Assembly: GCA_026394215.1 (NCBI GenBank)
Contig: JAPKYR010000159.1
Location: forward strand, 1-33,459
Direction: 5' to 3'
Origin: a bacterium
GTDB taxonomy: Bacteria; JAJVIF01; JAPKYR01
DNA: 33,459 bases
Part shown: piece by piece, positions 6,633 through 15,111 of the stretch
Numbering within the stretch: the stretch's first letter is position 1
Layout of the letters: each line of letters begins with the position of its first letter
The notes under the pieces: model-generated
Seen by the model: only the letters and a program-made list of their open reading frames with translations
Told to the model about the DNA's origin: nothing
The model's database searches: none
Made by a program: the position numbers and the translations under genes

Positions 6633-7838
6633 ATGCCCGCGATTGAGATACATAACCTGTCCAAGTGCTTCCGGCTCTACACGTCCAAGACCGAGTCGGC
6701 GGTCGAGCGTTTCCTTATGATGAAGAGGTCGAGGTATGAAAAACTATGGGCGCTCGACGGGGTCAACCTGGAAGTCAATCAGGGACGGGTGGTCGGCGTC
6801 ATCGGGCCGAACGGGAGCGGGAAGTCGACTCTGCTCAAGGTCCTGTCGCGGATTTACCGTCCGGACGGCGGGACGTACAAGGTCAACGGAAATGTCGCCG
6901 CGCTTCTCGAACTTGGCGCGGGATTTCACCCGGAACTTACGGGCCGCGAGAATATTTTCCTGAACGGATCGATCCTCGGACTTACGCGCAAGGAGATGAA
7001 GGCGAAGTTCAACACTATTGTGGAATTTTCGGGGCTTGAGAAATTTCTCGACACGCCGATCAAGAACTACTCGTCGGGGATGGTCGTGCGGCTCGGATTT
7101 TCGGTCGCGATGAGTATCGATCCGGAGGTGCTTCTGATCGATGAGGTTCTGGGAGTCGGGGATCTGAATTTTTCGAAGAAATCGTTCATGGCGATAAAGT
7201 CGTTCGCGGAGAAGGGGCGGACGATTTTGTTCGTTTCGCACGATCTATCGGTGGTGGGATCGTTCGCTGATGAGGTCGTATGGCTCGACGAGGGGAAAGT
7301 CCGCGGGCAGGGCGATCCGACCGAAATTATCAAGGCTTACATGCATGACTTGCAGATTCGCAGGGAGGATATGCACTCGAAGGGTCGGATGCAGGACGCG
7401 ATGCAGAAGGAGAAGTCGGGATCGGGGGAGATGACGATCGAGAAGGTGCGGTTTTACGATCCTAAGGGCGAGGAGAAATATTTATTCACGGCTGGGGAGG
7501 ATATGGATGTGGTGGTGGAATATGCGGCGAACAAACCGGTGAAGAGCCATTCGCTGTATCTTGCGTTTCATGCGTTCGACGGGCGTATGCTTATCGGGCC
7601 GATTCTGAGGCCGTACGACGCGCCGGTCGAGGGGTCGGGGCGGATCAAGATCACATTCCCTGCCCTGCCATTGTTGAAGGGCGAGCATTTTTTGTCGGTG
7701 GGATTGTTCCATGACGACTGGGTGAACGCGTACGATTTTCATGATAAATATTATCGATTTACGGTAAATCAGCCGACGGAGTGGGGAATCAAGGGCGAGA
7801 TTTATGCAAAGGCGGACATAGAGTATCAAAATAGATAG
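6633..7838 (+). CDS. Wzt-like polysaccharide ABC transporter ATPase
   Basis: This 401-residue protein has an ABC ATPase domain fused to a C-terminal Wzt_C-like beta-sandwich. Walker A is GPNGSGKST (58-66), the signature is YSSGM (about 145-149), Walker B is VLLIDE with the D-loop GVGD, and the H-loop is VSHD. The signature Y-S-S-G-M and the DEVLGVGDLNF motif are characteristic of O-antigen/teichoic-acid exporters (Wzt/TagH). The C-terminal part (about 270-395) should bind the polysaccharide terminus. In this family the ATPase pairs with a Wzm-type permease; none is adjacent, although the next gene is an integral membrane protein. The natural domain start coincides with the chosen ATG. Confidence 0.9.
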   Translation: MPAIEIHNLSKCFRLYTSKTESAVERFLMMKRSRYEKLWALDGVNLEVNQGRVVGVIGPNGSGKSTLLKVLSRIYRPDGGTYKVNGNVAALLELGAGFHPELTGRENIFLNGSILGLTRKEMKAKFNTIVEFSGLEKFLDTPIKNYSSGMVVRLGFSVAMSIDPEVLLIDEVLGVGDLNFSKKSFMAIKSFAEKGRTILFVSHDLSVVGSFADEVVWLDEGKVRGQGDPTEIIKAYMHDLQIRREDMHSKGRMQDAMQKEKSGSGEMTIEKVRFYDPKGEEKYLFTAGEDMDVVVEYAANKPVKSHSLYLAFHAFDGRMLIGPILRPYDAPVEGSGRIKITFPALPLLKGEHFLSVGLFHDDWVNAYDFHDKYYRFTVNQPTEWGIKGEIYAKADIEYQNR

Positions 7839-7874
7839 GGTGGGAAAAAAGGGGAATTCGGGAATTTTTCTGGA

Positions 7875-8687
7875 ATGCAAGACTTAAAAGCATCATATCG
7901 TGCGGTGAACGAACATCGGATCATCCTGGGGTGGTCGAAGTATATCCTTGCGATCTGCGCGATTGTCGGGTCGTGGATGTCGCCTGCGTACGAGGGATCG
8001 ACGTGGATGTCGCTGGTGCTGGGGGCGGTGTCGGGATGGGCGGCGTTGTGTCATCTGGCGGATGGATTTTCGAGGGGATATGTGATTTACACTTCCGTTT
8101 CGGGAATAATTTTTATCGTTGCGGCGGCGTTTTCCCCTGAAGGTGTGCCATTACTGATGGGCGCGATCGGGGGCGTGGTCGGGTATCTGGCGATACTGCT
8201 ATATGTCACGATGGAACCGAGGATCGAGATAAGGAAATCTGTCGGGAGATTTTATAACGTGAGGTATCCGCTGCAGAAGATTGTACCGCTGATGTATTTA
8301 GCGCCGGAATTGCTTTCGCCGATATTCAACCCGGTCGCGGCGTTCCACTGGAGCGTGGGGATGTTCGGGATTCCCGTGATGAGATTTTCATTTTTCGATG
8401 CGATGTCGGTGTACAGATATATTTCGCGCCAGACGTCGGGGCTTGAGATCGATCCGAATAACTGGAGGGAGTCGGTGTATATGTTTCGGAGGGCGGTGGG
8501 GATACTGAATCTGCTGGAAACGCTTCATCGGTACGAGGAGGCGGATCTTGACGGAGTCGCGCTGGCGGCATCGGCGAGGCTTGCGCTCGCGGGGATAACG
8601 TCGGGATCGAGGGAAGTGTTGTCGGAGGTATTGAGGACGCTGAAACCGTGGAGACGGGAGATGTTGATGGGAGCGTATGATTTGTAA
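7875..8687 (+). CDS. Membrane protein of unknown function
   Basis: This 270-residue protein has hydrophobic segments around residues 20-35, 45-62, 70-85 and 92-110, then LVPLMYLAPELLSPIF and a more amphipathic stretch. It ends in a soluble C-terminal domain of about 100 residues rich in Leu, Ala and Arg. I recognise no family. It begins 37 nt after the Wzt-like ATPase on the same strand and shares its unusual codon style (many TCG and GGG codons), so it is probably co-transcribed. It lacks the ABC-2 permease pattern, so I do not call it the partner permease. The 224 nt downstream before the response regulator are AT-rich without a clear signal. Confidence 0.7.
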   Translation: MQDLKASYRAVNEHRIILGWSKYILAICAIVGSWMSPAYEGSTWMSLVLGAVSGWAALCHLADGFSRGYVIYTSVSGIIFIVAAAFSPEGVPLLMGAIGGVVGYLAILLYVTMEPRIEIRKSVGRFYNVRYPLQKIVPLMYLAPELLSPIFNPVAAFHWSVGMFGIPVMRFSFFDAMSVYRYISRQTSGLEIDPNNWRESVYMFRRAVGILNLLETLHRYEEADLDGVALAASARLALAGITSGSREVLSEVLRTLKPWRREMLMGAYDL

Positions 8688-8911
8688 GTGGAGGTAGAAA
8701 AGAGTCCCGTGCAATTTTTCCAATCCGGATTTATTTATTTATTTTGTATCTAACCAGATCATATTAATTTTCTATAAGACAAACAGGCTGATTTCAATTG
8801 TCCGGATAAAATCAGATAAAGCCAGCACATACATTAAAAGCGATATATATATTAGATGATACTCGGTGAATCGAAAATCAGATATCGTCACTTGAGTCGG
8901 AGGTTGAATTT

Positions 8912-9496
8912 TTGGAAACACTAATATCAAATTTGAAGAAAGATGAGATTCTCGAGATTATCGAAAACCTCCTTGCCCTTGTCTTGAAACGAGATGATAA
9001 CATCACCCGGTTATTGACAAAAATCGAGGGTCTTGAGACTGAAGTAAACAAATCCAAGGGAAAGCAGAATCCGACCGGCGTGCAGGACAATATTGACATT
9101 AGTCGCGCACGATTAAAACTGGGAGAACGTGAAGGTGTTTTCCTTGTCGACGACTGTCCTGTCATGCAGCGCATTCTCAAGGACCTGGTGCAGCATTCCG
9201 GGCTGACTGTGGTAGGGGAAGCATATGATGGGATCGATGCGCTCCGTTTATTTATGACAATCAAACCCAAAGTCGCGATTGTCGATATCGACATGCCCCG
9301 GATGAACGGTCTCGACCTTACAAAGAAACTTAAGGAAATCGATCCCGAGATAAAAGTGATTATCATCTCAGGTATAATGGATAAATCCACCGTCCTTACC
9401 GCATTGAACTACGGCGCCTGCGAATATCTGGTTAAACCGGTAAAACCAGCGCGTATCTTAAATGCGCTTCAGGAAGTCATGGCGGAAGTCGCTTAA
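8912..9496 (+). CDS. Response regulator, receiver-only
   Basis: This 194-residue protein has an N-terminal helical segment (about residues 1-50, charged, coiled-coil-like) joined by a short linker to one CheY-type receiver domain. The acidic pocket is D80-D81, the phospho-acceptor is D125 (VAIVDIDMPRMNG), the conserved Thr/Ser position is S153 (VIIISG) and the lysine is K175 (YLVKPVKP), so the receiver is complete. There is no DNA-binding or enzymatic output domain. It probably signals by protein contact, with the N-terminal helix perhaps mediating oligomerisation. The start is TTG with GGAGG 8 nt upstream. No histidine kinase is adjacent. Confidence 0.9.
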   Translation: METLISNLKKDEILEIIENLLALVLKRDDNITRLLTKIEGLETEVNKSKGKQNPTGVQDNIDISRARLKLGEREGVFLVDDCPVMQRILKDLVQHSGLTVVGEAYDGIDALRLFMTIKPKVAIVDIDMPRMNGLDLTKKLKEIDPEIKVIIISGIMDKSTVLTALNYGACEYLVKPVKPARILNALQEVMAEVA

Positions 9497-9623
9497 GAAA
9501 CTATATCGACCCGGATTTTCGTTCCCCAGCGGTTTATTCAAGCCAATTCCATTATTTTTTTGGTTCCTTTTTGTAATATTGTTTGGTTCATTTTGTAAAA
9601 TTGTTTCGCTGGACCTTTAAACA

Positions 9624-9632
9624 TGGTAAAAT
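9624..9632 (+). promoter_or_regulatory. Extended -10 promoter of hdrCB
   Basis: TGG-TAAAAT is an extended -10; the predicted start is near 9639. The -35 region is weak, which is common with extended -10 promoters. It places a roughly 90-nt leader before the HdrC ATG. Confidence 0.5.
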
Positions 9633-9646
9633 ACAGGCGCATGCCA

Positions 9647-9690
9647 GCTTGTGAAATTTCTCGCAAGCGGGTTTCTGTACCGCTTTTTTT
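9647..9690 (+). promoter_or_regulatory. Putative attenuator in hdrC leader
   Basis: Two hairpins share sequence. Hairpin 1 pairs GCTTGTGA (9647-9654) with TCGCAAGC (9661-9668), including one wobble pair. Hairpin 2 pairs AAGCGG (9665-9670) with CCGCTT (9680-9685) and runs into seven T residues (9684-9690), which is an intrinsic terminator. They overlap at AAGC and cannot form together. This is the classic terminator/anti-terminator layout. The alternative is a simple terminator for the upstream response regulator gene, about 170 nt away. Confidence 0.55.
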
Positions 9691-9730
9691 ATTGCATCCA
9701 TATGTAGTTTTTGCTTTAAGGAGTTTTGAA

Positions 9731-10360
9731 ATGCAAAATGCCCAGGAACGCCCTGTGCTCGACCAGGCCGAACTCGATCCGGAATTTCCAAGAAGAATGA
9801 CGCGCAAAGCCTGGGGCGAAAACCTCCGACGCTGCATACAATGTGGAAACTGCACCGGCACATGCCCATTGAGCGAATACATGGATCTTGGCCCAAGGAA
9901 AATTATCTCCATGGTCCGCTCCGGCAATAAAACCGACGTACTCAAGTGCGATACTATCTGGCTATGCGCTTCCTGCTATGAATGCACTGTGGAATGTCCG
10001 AAGGAAATCAAAATCACCGACGTGATGTACGCTCTCAAGCAGCAGGCACTCGACGCGGGACATACGCCTCGGTCGATGCCTCTACCGGTTCTCGACAGGG
10101 AATTTTTCAATATCGTTATGAAACTCGGGCGCAGCCAGGAAACATGGCTTATGGCGTTGGTCATACTGAAAACCAACTGGCTGAGAGGACTGGATCTCGC
10201 GCCGATGGGGCTGAAACTTTTTGCCCAGGGAAGGTTGTCGCTCCTTCCCGACCCTATCAAAGTCGGAACCGGCAAGAAAGGCGATCTGAAAACAATTATG
10301 GACGCATGCGACAGGCTTGATAAGGAAGAGGAAAAGGAAGCGGGCGTTTCATCACACTGA
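9731..10360 (+). CDS. hdrC: HdrC-like iron-sulfur subunit
   Basis: This 209-residue protein is related to the C subunit of heterodisulfide reductase. It carries two [4Fe-4S] ferredoxin motifs: C35, C38, C41, C45 (CIQCGNCTGTCP) and C79, C82, C85, C89 (CASCYECTVECP). HdrC passes electrons between partner oxidoreductases and the HdrB catalytic subunit. I start at the ATG at 9731 because AAGGAG is 7 nt upstream; the frame is open further upstream, but that region holds the promoter and attenuator. hdrB follows after 15 nt. No hdrA, methyl-viologen hydrogenase or dehydrogenase gene is next to them, so the electron donor and acceptor are unknown. In bacteria such pairs serve several respiratory or disulfide-linked systems. 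Confidence 0.88.
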   Translation: MQNAQERPVLDQAELDPEFPRRMTRKAWGENLRRCIQCGNCTGTCPLSEYMDLGPRKIISMVRSGNKTDVLKCDTIWLCASCYECTVECPKEIKITDVMYALKQQALDAGHTPRSMPLPVLDREFFNIVMKLGRSQETWLMALVILKTNWLRGLDLAPMGLKLFAQGRLSLLPDPIKVGTGKKGDLKTIMDACDRLDKEEEKEAGVSSH

Positions 10361-10375
10361 TCGGAAGGAAAAGTC

Positions 10376-11248
10376 ATGAGATACATATATTATCCGGGAT
10401 GTTCGGCGGGCGGCACGGGAAAAGCATACGACGAGTCGATCGTCGAGGTCTTCAAGGCTCTGAATATCGAGATGGAAGAGCTTAAGGACTGGAACTGCTG
10501 CGGCGCAACGGCCTATATGGCTGTCGATGAGGCGAAAGCGTTCGCGCTTGCCGCAAGAAACCTCGCGATTGCGGAGGACCAGTATCCTGCTGATGAGGAG
10601 ATCCATATTGTCGCTCCGTGCAGCGCATGTTATCTGGGGCTTTTGAAAGCGAAACATTACACGGAATCCGATCCGAAGATCGGCGGCAAAATCAAGAAAG
10701 CGCTCGCCGCGGCGGATCTTGAGTACAAGGGAAAGTGCCAGGTACGAAATCCCCTCGACGTGTTCGCGCATGATTTCGGGCTTGATAAATTGAAGGCGAT
10801 GACTAAAAAACCGCTCGAAGGCCTGAAAGTCGCGTCTTACTACGGCTGCCAGATCGTGCGGCCATATTCGGAATTTGAGGAGCGCGCGACTCCTGTCACT
10901 ATGGACAACATTCTGAAGGCGATGGGGGCAACACCTGTCGACTGGTCGTGCAAAACACGATGCTGCGGCGGAATGCTCACTTGGTCGACCGGCGCGGGGA
11001 AGGAACTTAATTACATCCTCCTGAAGGAAGCGGAAAAAGCGGGCGCCGACGTTATCGCGACCGCATGTCCGCTATGCAATTTCAACCTCGAATGCTTCCA
11101 GGATAAGATCAAGGCTAAATACGGCATGAAAAAAGAAATGCCGGTCGCTTATTACACTCAGCTTATGGGACTGGCACTCGGCCTCGACGAAAAAGCGCTT
11201 GGTATGGGAAGGCTGTTCGTACCGCCGAAGATTCCGGTGAAGGTGTAA
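10376..11248 (+). CDS. hdrB: HdrB-like CCG-domain subunit
   Basis: This 290-residue protein contains two complete CCG domains, the hallmark of HdrB, which binds noncubane [4Fe-4S] clusters and reduces disulfides in heterodisulfide reductases. The first has YYPGC, NCCGA and PCSACY; the second has YYGCQ, TRCCGG and ACPLCNFNL. All expected cysteines are present and the length is normal. The gene follows hdrC closely (SD GGAAGGA before the ATG), so the two are an operon. The function beyond an Hdr-type redox role cannot be told, since bacterial homologs work with varied partners. It runs convergent with a minus-strand gene 17 nt away. Confidence 0.9.
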   Translation: MRYIYYPGCSAGGTGKAYDESIVEVFKALNIEMEELKDWNCCGATAYMAVDEAKAFALAARNLAIAEDQYPADEEIHIVAPCSACYLGLLKAKHYTESDPKIGGKIKKALAAADLEYKGKCQVRNPLDVFAHDFGLDKLKAMTKKPLEGLKVASYYGCQIVRPYSEFEERATPVTMDNILKAMGATPVDWSCKTRCCGGMLTWSTGAGKELNYILLKEAEKAGADVIATACPLCNFNLECFQDKIKAKYGMKKEMPVAYYTQLMGLALGLDEKALGMGRLFVPPKIPVKV

Positions 11249-11265
11249 GAAATTACAACCAGAAT

Positions 11266-11466
11266 TTAAATCTCCCAAACTTGCCCGGTTTTTCTTCCTG
11301 TTGCCTTGGCAAGCTCATTATCTATTTTCTGTAGTTCGACAACAATGCGAATCTTATCCTCAAATGGGAGATTAGCGAGCGCGACACGATGCGCGAGTTT
11401 GGATTTTCTCGCCCTTTCCAGCCAGTCGATTTCGCCTGGATTTTTAATTTCCTTTGATGAAGTCAT
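11266..11466 (-). CDS. Small partner protein of nucleotidyltransferase
   Basis: This 66-residue charged protein contains LANLPFEDKIRIVVELQKIDNELA, a helix resembling small proteins often found beside nucleotidyltransferase-fold genes. It starts inside the 3' end of the nucleotidyltransferase gene (23-nt overlap), which indicates coupled translation. The arrangement resembles a toxin-antitoxin pair, but no family is certain. The start has only a weak SD (GGGA). Confidence 0.6.
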   Translation of the reverse strand: MTSSKEIKNPGEIDWLERARKSKLAHRVALANLPFEDKIRIVVELQKIDNELAKATGRKTGQVWEI

Positions 11467-11992
11467 CCCATCTTTCCCTCAAACCATATCTGGTTAAGAT
11501 ATCGGAAAATTTACCGGAATCAAATTTAAGTCTGGCGTCAGGTTGCCCGATTAATTCCAATAAATTCTCAATTCTAATTTTATCCTTGGGCCTGAATGTC
11601 TGAACCATAATCGCCATAAGGTATTCAAGAGAAAAGATTTGAGCATTGGTGCTGCCAAACTTTACAGATATTGACTCTTCAACAGCTTCCTCAATCAGGG
11701 GATTATATGCCGGTAAAAATTGAACATGTACTCCCTCTATTAATATCCCATCACCTTCTATCGAATATCCAAGGCCGGTAAGATAATTGTATGTTGGAGT
11801 TAAAAGGTTAAGGTCGTCTTTGCCGGTCGGAAAAAATACGAACAAATCCAGATCATATGCCATTGTGGGTTCGCCATAATATGTGGCTGCGATGCCGCCA
11901 CCAATGGCATACTTTTTAAAGATGCCCCTACTTTCAAGTGATTTTAGAATCTCCAGAGTCTTTTCCATAAAATTAAAATTCCCATATGGCAT
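11444..11992 (-). CDS. Nucleotidyltransferase-fold protein
   Basis: This 182-residue protein has the start of a nucleotidyltransferase fold: YAIGGGIAATYYGEPTMAYDLDLFVFF. It combines a glycine-rich GGG motif with a D-x-D (DLD, about residues 47-49) that would bind metal and nucleotide. Similar proteins include AbiEii-type toxins and uncharacterised nucleotidyltransferases in defence or toxin-antitoxin pairs. The overlap with the small downstream gene fits such a pair. The third catalytic acid may be in GVHVQFLP, but this position is Q or H rather than D/E, so activity is uncertain. An alternative start is the ATG at 11968. Confidence 0.7.
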   Translation of the reverse strand: MPYGNFNFMEKTLEILKSLESRGIFKKYAIGGGIAATYYGEPTMAYDLDLFVFFPTGKDDLNLLTPTYNYLTGLGYSIEGDGILIEGVHVQFLPAYNPLIEEAVEESISVKFGSTNAQIFSLEYLMAIMVQTFRPKDKIRIENLLELIGQPDARLKFDSGKFSDILTRYGLRERWDDFIKGN

Positions 11993-12021
11993 TATAACTT
12001 CAGTAGATAAAGAAAACTACT

Positions 12022-14928
12022 CTAATCCCCCCATGCATAAAGCGCAGATGCCGCGTAATGCCCGGTCATAAATATCGTCCCGTCCGCTCCGATCGACGGC
12101 GCGTGTGTAACAAGATAGCCGAGATCATCGGATTGCCAAAGGATATCGCCGTTGTCGCCGTCCATTTTAACCAAACCGACAAATGGCGCGCCCGGCTGAT
12201 GCCCTACAGCGACATATACATCGCCGTTCGCGTCAATCGCCGCTGTGCCGTCGATTCCGGTACTCGCGAAAACATGGTCCCATAGTACTTCACCGTTTCC
12301 AGCCCCATCGCCGTCAGGGCTGAAACACCTGAAATGCCCCAGACGGTCGCCAACGAAGACATTTCCGGTATTCGGGTCGATCGCAGGCGACGCCCACATG
12401 TAGAAACTGGTGTTATAGTCCCAGAGGAAATCGCCGTTTTCGTCAATCGCGTTAATACTAAATCCCTCATAGTCCGTGAAATAGATATTTCCCTGAGGAC
12501 CAACGGCAGGTGTATGAAGTATCCACCAGGAGTGCTGATATTCCCAAAGGGGAGTGCCGCCGCCTTCCGGCTCGAAACAGAGAATCTTTCCCCATGTGCC
12601 GCCTGTCGCGATTATATTCCCGTTCGGAAGAATCGCCGTGCCAAGCTGCCAGGGATTAGAATATGACGAAGCCGGAATCCAGTAGCTCCAGCCTTTAGTG
12701 CCATCAGGATGGACTTGCTGGATATAGCCTGAGTCATACGCTGAGCTATATGTCACATAAACGGAACCATCGTGTCCGATAGATGGTGAGCTGGCATAGC
12801 ATGGGGTAGCGCTAAGGTAGCATGACCAGACCTGCGATCCGTCCACCGGATCCACTTTGTACAGATAATTCGCGGTTGGGCTTCCCATGCAGGTATAGAC
12901 ATAACCGTCAGCATCGAGAGCCGGACAGAAACTCACCCATGGCGTGAGCGGTTTGAATTCCCATTTCAGCGAGCCATCCGGATTAACCCCATACAATGCG
13001 CAGTTCCGTATTGTGAAGTAAATAGAACCATCGCTTGCGATTACGCAGCCCTCCTCTCCCTGCTCCTCTGCCGGAAATACCCACTTGGGGGTACCCGATT
13101 TTGTCGAATCGCCGTATCCGACATACTTGCTCGCGCACTGGTTCAGATCGCCGCCCATCCAACTCGGCCACGGATGATCGAGCGCTTCGACTATGTGGAA
13201 ATCATCGAAACAAGACTCGCATTGCGCGCCGTATGCATCGGTCACCCTGACACAAACCGTGTATGTGCCCTCTGTATCGTAATGCACCGTTACAGTCGGA
13301 TCGCTGCCGTCATCGAAAATCCCGTCATCATCCGTATCCCACGCGAATGTAATCGCATCCCCATCGGGATCGAACGAACCGGACGCGTCGAACTCGATAT
13401 CGACAGGCAACAGGCCTGAGTATGGGAGTATCGGGTCGGATACCAGAACGCATTCCGGCGGCTGGTTTACAAGAAAATCGGTAATGCTGCATATTGTGTA
13501 ATCGTATTCAATATCCGTAACTTTCACATATACCGAATAATAGCCGTTCGTTGTATATTCATAATCCTTTGTCACCGCATCCGATTCCCAGTCGGTTCCA
13601 TTTTCGCTCCACTGATAAATTAGCGGCCCGCCTTCCGGATCGTAACCGTTAGCGTCGAACGTGATCGTTACCGGTAGTGGACCTTCGTAATCCACACCCG
13701 GGTCCGAAGTCAGGTCGCATTCGGGAGGCTGGTTATATGGTGATTCTGCAATTGTCAGCGGGATTCTGAAAAAAGACGCGAGAGGTCCTTCCCCGTGAGG
13801 GACTCCCACAAGTTTATTGGAATAATCGCTTTGGGGATACTCGGCGATTACCCACGCCTCGTGATCGGTCCCGACAAATGGATCGGATTGGATTTCGATA
13901 TGGTAAGTTGAATAATTTTCTCCTCCGGGTGATGCGTATGTCGCGGCGTTGAACGGCATCACATTCTGTAAAACGCCGGATTCAAGTCTGATCGTTGTCG
14001 GTTGCTTTTTCCAAGCGAACAGGTCGATATCGAGGATAAGGTCCCCGCCGGAGCCATCGATTTCATTAAAGTAAAGGTCGGGTGTCTGAGTAATTTTTGC
14101 CGCTACCGCCTCATCGCGATGATATGGATGATATGGTCCGTCCCCCTCATCTTCCCACGCGAGCACGACCGCATAACTGAATTTAAGACCCGGATCCGGC
14201 ATCGGGAATTCAAGTTTCATCGTCCGTCCGACTCCATTTTCGAATACACCATCGAAATTCGGTCCGACTGTCAGGAAGAACCACAGGTCCTGATCCTTCT
14301 CAAGATGTTTCGCATAATACTTGTAAGGATTCAGAGTCGCGTTACCTTCAAAATTCTGGTACCCCCCCGGCGCCCATCCGAAAATCAATTCCGTGGTGAA
14401 TTCCGACGGGTTGAACCACCGCGTGTACCCGTCGGCATTGGTCATATACAAATCCATGCCATGTTCGGCGACCCGGAGGTTCTGATAATCGAGTGTAGAA
14501 GAACCGTCGCCGATCACAACTCCCATCACATCATATCCCTGGTACTGGTCATATCCCGGAAACGGGTGGTAGATGCTGAACTCCACATCGACGCCAAGGA
14601 ATGACGGATCGTCCTGGTGAAAGGCGACGGAATCGAACGTGATTCCGTACTTTGGGATGTTCATCTTGTTCAGAAAAGGCACAAGGTTGAGTGTGAAATC
14701 GACCGTCCGGTTCGGGACAATTTCAATCGTCTTGTTCTCAACATCGAGCTGGCAGTCAAAATATCCGAGAAGATATGTCTTGGCGGGATTCTGTTCAAAC
14801 CATGCGGTATCAGACGTCATTCCGACCTGGGTATCCGGTGCAGATGGGTTCCTGTCGCCGCTACTGCAACCTGTGCATAGCAGCACTAACAGAATTACCA
14901 TGCCGAGTAACACTGTCCACCTGTTCAT
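12022..14928 (-). CDS. Lipoprotein with two PKD domains and PQQ-type propeller
   Basis: This is a 968-residue surface or periplasmic lipoprotein. The signal peptide ends in the lipobox LCTGC with the lipidated cysteine at residue 21. Residues 40-385 are an unrecognised region rich in Tyr, Asp and Pro. Two PKD (Ig-like) domains follow: about 400-487 (VTITFDANGYDPEGGPLIYQWSENG) and about 489-580 (DIEFDASGSFDPDGDAITFAWDTDDDG). From about 586 the repeats read like PQQ-type beta-propeller blades, e.g. DGSIYFT, LKWEFKP, GNIYFTD, DVYVAVG, GDILWQS, with Asp/Gly at blade turns. It probably has a binding or scaffold role; no catalytic site is visible. I chose the ATG at 14928 because GGAGG lies 7 nt upstream and the lipobox then falls where expected. 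Confidence 0.88.
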   Translation of the reverse strand: MNRWTVLLGMVILLVLLCTGCSSGDRNPSAPDTQVGMTSDTAWFEQNPAKTYLLGYFDCQLDVENKTIEIVPNRTVDFTLNLVPFLNKMNIPKYGITFDSVAFHQDDPSFLGVDVEFSIYHPFPGYDQYQGYDVMGVVIGDGSSTLDYQNLRVAEHGMDLYMTNADGYTRWFNPSEFTTELIFGWAPGGYQNFEGNATLNPYKYYAKHLEKDQDLWFFLTVGPNFDGVFENGVGRTMKLEFPMPDPGLKFSYAVVLAWEDEGDGPYHPYHRDEAVAAKITQTPDLYFNEIDGSGGDLILDIDLFAWKKQPTTIRLESGVLQNVMPFNAATYASPGGENYSTYHIEIQSDPFVGTDHEAWVIAEYPQSDYSNKLVGVPHGEGPLASFFRIPLTIAESPYNQPPECDLTSDPGVDYEGPLPVTITFDANGYDPEGGPLIYQWSENGTDWESDAVTKDYEYTTNGYYSVYVKVTDIEYDYTICSITDFLVNQPPECVLVSDPILPYSGLLPVDIEFDASGSFDPDGDAITFAWDTDDDGIFDDGSDPTVTVHYDTEGTYTVCVRVTDAYGAQCESCFDDFHIVEALDHPWPSWMGGDLNQCASKYVGYGDSTKSGTPKWVFPAEEQGEEGCVIASDGSIYFTIRNCALYGVNPDGSLKWEFKPLTPWVSFCPALDADGYVYTCMGSPTANYLYKVDPVDGSQVWSCYLSATPCYASSPSIGHDGSVYVTYSSAYDSGYIQQVHPDGTKGWSYWIPASSYSNPWQLGTAILPNGNIIATGGTWGKILCFEPEGGGTPLWEYQHSWWILHTPAVGPQGNIYFTDYEGFSINAIDENGDFLWDYNTSFYMWASPAIDPNTGNVFVGDRLGHFRCFSPDGDGAGNGEVLWDHVFASTGIDGTAAIDANGDVYVAVGHQPGAPFVGLVKMDGDNGDILWQSDDLGYLVTHAPSIGADGTIFMTGHYAASALYAWGD

Positions 14929-15022
14929 ATAAACCTCCGGCGATAAAAAGAATTGAGTGTTGCTTTTCATACATAATTATAGATTCTTATTAAAAATAAT
15001 CCAAGTCTGAAGGGGTGTTTTT

Positions 15023-15111
15023 CGTAGCATGCGACTCCGGCGCATAAAAAATTCAATCACGCGCAGGATGCACGCGTTACGAAAAATCATGCGACGGAGT
15101 CGCATGCTACG
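15023..15111. repeat. 17-bp perfect inverted repeat
   Basis: CGTAGCATGCGACTCCG (15023-15039) is the exact reverse complement of 15095-15111, with 55 nt between. The left arm region can alternatively pair, as TTTTTCGTA (15018-15026), with TACGAAAAA (15078-15086). It lies in the 303-nt gap between the divergent lipoprotein and GerMN genes. Both arms are probably part of a dispersed intergenic repeat. The remainder of the gap is AT-rich and shows only the SD of the next gene. Confidence 0.75.

Noticed and set aside
7875-8687. Wzm-type permease partner for the ABC ATPase
   Set aside because: The membrane protein has only about four or five helices, followed by a soluble domain. It lacks the ABC-2 permease pattern.
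14002-14604. Plus-strand open frame of 200 codons
   Set aside because: It lies antisense within the PKD lipoprotein gene, has no SD, and its composition is that of a reversed coding region.
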